Origin: JAVJUV01 sp047314965
GTDB taxonomy: Bacteria > Pseudomonadota > Alphaproteobacteria > Rhodobacterales > Rhodobacteraceae
NCBI RefSeq assembly: GCF_047314965.1
Contig: NZ_JBLBVK010000055.1
Coordinates: 62,001 to 126,000, forward strand
Direction: 5' to 3'
Length of the DNA stretch: 64,000 nt
Shown one piece after another: positions 60,837 to 64,000 of the stretch. Within the stretch, counting starts at the first letter, position 1. Every line of letters starts with the position of its first letter. The position numbers were made by a program, and so were the translations under genes. The notes beneath the pieces were generated by a model. The model searched no databases. It saw nothing but the letters and a program-made list of their open reading frames with translations, and was not told the origin of the DNA.

Positions 60837-62108
60837 GTGAGCTCTGAATCGACCAATCCCAAATCCCGCCATGTCGCCGTGATCGGCGCCGGCATCGTCG
60901 GAGTTTCGACGGCGATATGGCTCCTGCGCGACGGCCATCGAGTCACACTGATCGACAAGAAAGGCCCCGCGGAAGGCACCAGCCATGGCAACGGCGGAGT
61001 GCTGGCCTCTTGTTCGATCATTCCTGTCACGGTTCCGGGCCTTTTGAAAAAAGCCCCTCGGATGCTGTTCGACCCGAACCAGCCCCTCTTCCTGAAATGG
61101 TCCTACGTGCCCAAGCTGGCCCCCTGGCTGATCCGCTACCTGAGCCATGCCACTTCCGACGCGGTCCGCCACCGCGCCTCCGCTCTTGCCCCGATCATCG
61201 GCGACTCGCTGGCCGACCATCAGGCGCTTTCCGCGGGAACCGGCGCCGAGAAATGGCTGGTCCCCAGCGATTATGTCTTCGTCTACCGCGACCGCGATCA
61301 CTACAACGGCGACGCGTTCGGCTGGTCTGTCCGGCGCGAGCATGGCTTTGAATGGGACGAACTCGAAGGCAAGGCCTGGCAGGAATACGAACCCTCCTTC
61401 GGCCCCGATCTCGGCTTCGGCGCGCGTTTCGGAAACCATGGCCGGATCACCGATCCGGGCCGCTACGTGAAAGACCTCGCCGCCCATGCCGAAGCGCTCG
61501 GCGCGAAACTCCGGATCGGAGAAGTCACGGATATCGCCCGTGAAAACGGAGCCGTTTCGGGTGTGCGCGTCGGCGGCGAAACCCTCGCTTGCGACGAGGT
61601 CGTTCTCGCGACCGGCGTCTGGTCCCGCCCGTTGGCAGAAAAGCTGGGCGTGGACGTCCCGCTGGAATCCGAGCGCGGCTATCACCTCGAGCTTTGGGAG
61701 CCTTCGGTCATGCCGCGCGCCGCCGTGATGATCGCAAGCGGAAAATTTGTGGCGACTCCGATGGACGGTCGCCTGCGACTGGCGGGCATCGTCGAGTTCG
61801 GAGGCCTGGATGCCGCGCCCTCCCGCGCTCCGTTCCGGCTTCTCGAAAAGAACATCCGCGATGCCATCCCCGGAATTTCGTGGAAACACACGGTCGAGTG
61901 GATGGGCCACCGCCCATCCATCGCGGATTCGATTCCGCTGATCGGCGAGGCTCCCTCGCTGAAAGGCGCGTGGTTCGGCTTCGGCCATGACCACGTAGGT
62001 CTGACAGGCGGCCCGAAAACCGGGCGGTTGCTGTCACAACTCATCTCTGGGCGTCAGCCAAATATTGACCTCGCGCCCTATTCGCCTGCACGCTTCCGGC
62101 GTGCATGA
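60837..62108 (+). CDS. FAD-dependent D-amino-acid dehydrogenase-like (DadA/DAO) enzyme, GTG start
   Basis: A 423-residue flavoprotein with HVAVIGAGIVGVSTAIWLLRDGHRVTLIDKKG (FAD-binding), GTSHGNGGVLASCSIIPV and a C-terminal HRPSIADSIPLIGEAPSLKGAWFGFGHDHVGLTGGPKTG. This is the DadA layout (long internal substrate domain), oxidising D-amino acids or cyclic imino acids to the quinone pool. The GTG at 60837 follows AAGGGG and the protein-like region starts there. It lies 31 bases before the TRAP binding protein and behind the MarR operator. Confidence 0.85.
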   Translation: MSSESTNPKSRHVAVIGAGIVGVSTAIWLLRDGHRVTLIDKKGPAEGTSHGNGGVLASCSIIPVTVPGLLKKAPRMLFDPNQPLFLKWSYVPKLAPWLIRYLSHATSDAVRHRASALAPIIGDSLADHQALSAGTGAEKWLVPSDYVFVYRDRDHYNGDAFGWSVRREHGFEWDELEGKAWQEYEPSFGPDLGFGARFGNHGRITDPGRYVKDLAAHAEALGAKLRIGEVTDIARENGAVSGVRVGGETLACDEVVLATGVWSRPLAEKLGVDVPLESERGYHLELWEPSVMPRAAVMIASGKFVATPMDGRLRLAGIVEFGGLDAAPSRAPFRLLEKNIRDAIPGISWKHTVEWMGHRPSIADSIPLIGEAPSLKGAWFGFGHDHVGLTGGPKTGRLLSQLISGRQPNIDLAPYSPARFRRA

Positions 62109-62139
62109 CACCAAAACCAACCAAACCAACCGGGAGAAG

Positions 62140-63117
62140 ATGATGAAACACATGAAGACCTTGCTGGCCACAAGCGCCATTGCCCTTGCCGCAGGCGCGG
62201 CATCGGCGGAAACCTGGGATATGCCGATGGCCTATGCCGCGACCAACTTCCATTCGGAAGTCGGCGCCAACTTCGGCAAGTGCGTCACCGACGCCACCGG
62301 CGGCAACCTCGAGATCGTCACCCACCCCTCGGGATCGCTGTTCCCCGGCAACGAGATCAAGCGCGCCGTCCAGACAGGCCAGGCCAATATCGGCGAACGC
62401 CTGATTTCCGCCCACCAGAACGAGAACCCGCTCTACGGCGTCGACTCGATCCCGTTCCTCGTGTCGTCCTTCGACGAGCATGAAAAGCTCTGGGAAATCG
62501 CCGGCGCCAAGGTCGCTGCGGCGCTGGACGAAGAGAACCTGCACTATCTCTACTCCGTGCCATGGCCGCCGCAGGGCCTCTATTTCCGTGACGAGGTGAA
62601 CTCTGTCGCCGACATGAAGGGCGTCAAGTTCCGCTCCTACTCCACCGCCACTGCGCGTCTGGCCGAATTGACCGGCATGCTGCCGGTTCAGATCGAAGCC
62701 GCCGAAATCAGCCAGGCCTTCGCCACCGGAGTTGCAGACTCGATGGTGTCTTCCGGCGCCACCGGCTATGACCGCAAGGTCTGGGAGCACCTGAAGTACT
62801 TCTACATCGTCGATGCCTGGCTGCCGCGGAACATCGTCTTCGTGAACAAGGACGCCTGGAACGGTCTCGACGACGCCACCAAGGCCGCCATGAACGACTG
62901 CGCCGCCGCCGCCAAGGCCGAAGGCCTGCAGCGCTCCAAGGACTACACCCAGTTCACGCTCGACGGGCTCAAGGAAGGCGGCATGACCGTTGCCCCGGCC
63001 AGCGACACGCTGATGGAGGAACTCAAGGCGATCGGCGCGACACTCACCGAGGAATGGCTCGCCGAAGCCGGTGACGAGGGCAAAGCCATCGTCGACGCCT
63101 ACAAGGCCGGCAACTAA
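62140..63117 (+). CDS. TRAP periplasmic substrate-binding protein (DctP)
   Basis: The 325-residue binding protein starts at tandem ATGs (62140, 62143) after GGGAGAAG, with Sec signal MKHMKTLLATSAIALAAGAASA. PSGSLFPGNEIKRAVQTGQANIGERL and GVKFRSYSTATARLAELTGMLPVQIEAAEISQAF (ligand-binding Arg region) are family hallmarks. It is the first TRAP gene in P-Q-M order and probably captures the amino or imino acid handled by the preceding dehydrogenase. Confidence 0.9.
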   Translation: MMKHMKTLLATSAIALAAGAASAETWDMPMAYAATNFHSEVGANFGKCVTDATGGNLEIVTHPSGSLFPGNEIKRAVQTGQANIGERLISAHQNENPLYGVDSIPFLVSSFDEHEKLWEIAGAKVAAALDEENLHYLYSVPWPPQGLYFRDEVNSVADMKGVKFRSYSTATARLAELTGMLPVQIEAAEISQAFATGVADSMVSSGATGYDRKVWEHLKYFYIVDAWLPRNIVFVNKDAWNGLDDATKAAMNDCAAAAKAEGLQRSKDYTQFTLDGLKEGGMTVAPASDTLMEELKAIGATLTEEWLAEAGDEGKAIVDAYKAGN

Positions 63118-63181
63118 ACCAACCGGCCGGGCCGGGGATATCCCCGGCCCGCAGCTTCACAAAGAACAGGGGACGGGGACC

Positions 63182-63712
63182 ATGGCGACAGCGCGCGCGC
63201 TGAGACGCATTCTCGATACACTCTACCTGGCAGGCGGCGTCATCGCATCGATCTTCCTGATTGCGATACTTACAATCATCGTCCTGCAGATGCTGGCCCG
63301 CTGGACGGGACAGGTCTTTCCAGGCGCGACCGACTACGCCGGCTATTGCATGGCGGCCGCATCGTTCTTCGCCTTTGCCTATGCCCTGAACCACGGCGCG
63401 CATATCCGCGTGTCACTGGTCCTCAGCGCGCTTGGCCGCTACCGCCGCTGGGGCGAGACCTTCTGCTTCGCCGTCGGCACCCTTATCGCCACCTGGTTCG
63501 CCTGGTACGCGGTCAAGGGCACCTATGTCTCCTGGCGATGGAACGAGATCAGCCAGGGTCTCGACAAGACTCCGATCTGGATCCCGCAGATCTCGATGTC
63601 GATCGGTGCAATCCTCCTGGCCATCGCTTTCTGGGACCACCTGGTCCAGCTCATCTTTCACGGCAATCACCGGATCAAGTCCGATCTGGTCGATCAGAGC
63701 CACGCGGAGTAA
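63182..63712 (+). CDS. TRAP small membrane subunit (DctQ)
   Basis: The 176-residue four-helix protein has the DctQ segment TDYAGYCMAAASFFAFAYALNHGAHIRVSLVL. The ATG at 63182 is preferred, preceded by a GGGGACGGGG-rich region, as its product begins with a hydrophobic helix. It lies 64 bases after the binding protein and 6 bases before the large subunit. Confidence 0.87.
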   Translation: MATARALRRILDTLYLAGGVIASIFLIAILTIIVLQMLARWTGQVFPGATDYAGYCMAAASFFAFAYALNHGAHIRVSLVLSALGRYRRWGETFCFAVGTLIATWFAWYAVKGTYVSWRWNEISQGLDKTPIWIPQISMSIGAILLAIAFWDHLVQLIFHGNHRIKSDLVDQSHAE

Positions 63713-63718
63713 CGACAC

Positions 63719-64000
63719 ATGGAACAGCTTGCTCCGATCGCCATCTTCCTCTTCGTCCTCTTCTTCCTCCTCGGCTCCGGCGTCTGGGTCGGCCTCGCGC
63801 TCATGGGCGTGGCCTTCGTCGGCATGGAACTCTTCACCTCACGGCCACCCGGAGATGCGATGATCACCCGCGTTTGGGGCGCCTCGTCTTCCTGGACGCT
63901 GACCGCCCTGCCGCTCTTCATCTGGATGGGCGAAATCCTCTACCGAACGCGACTGTCCGAAGACATGTTCCGTGGCCTGAGCCCCTGGCTCGCACGCCTG
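63719..64000 (+). CDS. TRAP large membrane subunit (DctM), N-terminal part cut by window end
   Basis: The ATG at 63719 opens a frame that runs off the window after 94 codons. The start MEQLAPIAIFLFVLFFLLGSGVWVGLALMG and the segment LTALPLFIWMGEILYRT (family consensus LPLFILMG) identify it as the TRAP channel subunit. Its product is the transport channel paired with the two preceding genes. No stop is visible. Confidence 0.85.
   Translation, partial: MEQLAPIAIFLFVLFFLLGSGVWVGLALMGVAFVGMELFTSRPPGDAMITRVWGASSSWTLTALPLFIWMGEILYRTRLSEDMFRGLSPWLARL

Noticed and set aside
1..64000. tRNA, rRNA, CRISPR or mobile element
   Set aside because: No cloverleaf, no repeat-spacer pattern, no transposase or integrase motif found on reading both strands; subtle cases cannot be excluded without software.

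Overview
The window looks like a chromosomal segment of a marine alphaproteobacterium of the Rhodobacteraceae (Roseobacter group). The evidence is high GC, densely packed and often ATGA-coupled catabolic operons, two TRAP transporters, a VPLPA-type C-terminal sorting signal, and the kinds of substrate implied (sulfonates, methylated amines, polyamines, sugar acids). No rRNA, tRNA, CRISPR array, phage or insertion sequence was seen. Nearly all of it is catabolism plus uptake.

Layout. 1-944: end of a flavoprotein gene cut by the window edge. 945-11143: a leftward operon for 2,3-dihydroxypropane-1-sulfonate (DHPS): small membrane protein, TRAP transporter (dctPQM type), HpsN, two further dehydrogenases, a universal stress protein, sulfopyruvate decarboxylase ComDE and an FMN-dependent 2-hydroxyacid oxidase. 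A divergent LacI regulator and two LacI-type operators lie at the operon head. 11147-17608: uronate dehydrogenase, an enolase-superfamily enzyme, two FAD amine oxidoreductases (one fused to GcvT) and a TetR regulator. 17806-22620: two small or exported proteins, an EamA transporter, a non-pyrrolysine MttB-family methyltransferase and a HAD phosphatase.

22677-31987: a carnitine / gamma-butyrobetaine island: MarR regulator, CaiD-like hydratase, NDP-forming acyl-CoA ligase, acyl-CoA dehydrogenase, carnitine dehydrogenase-thioesterase fusion, SDR, SGNH hydrolase, BKACE dehydrocarnitine-cleaving enzyme and the divergent regulator CdhR. Together they could take gamma-butyrobetaine or carnitine to glycine betaine. 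The MttB and dimethylglycine-type oxidoreductases nearby are candidates for the demethylations that follow.

32009-43715: a PaaK-like ligase with a small partner, a 27-codon unannotated membrane peptide gene, a quinone-reductase-like MDR, a duplicated-domain protein with an apparent N-terminal frameshift, and a complete branched-chain-type ABC transporter (livF, binding protein, livM, livH, livG) coupled to an acyl-CoA synthetase. 43899-46725: two amidases. 46742-52989: potFABC-type polyamine transporter, GntR regulator and a putrescine-type aminotransferase; the regulator's likely TGATCA-centred sites precede both target genes. 53088-56036: btuF-btuB under a cobalamin riboswitch. 56036-57244: a membrane protein. 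57327-64000: an Asp/Glu-racemase-family protein, LysR, muconate-lactonizing-type enolase enzyme, MarR, amino-acid-type FAD dehydrogenase and a second TRAP transporter cut by the window end.
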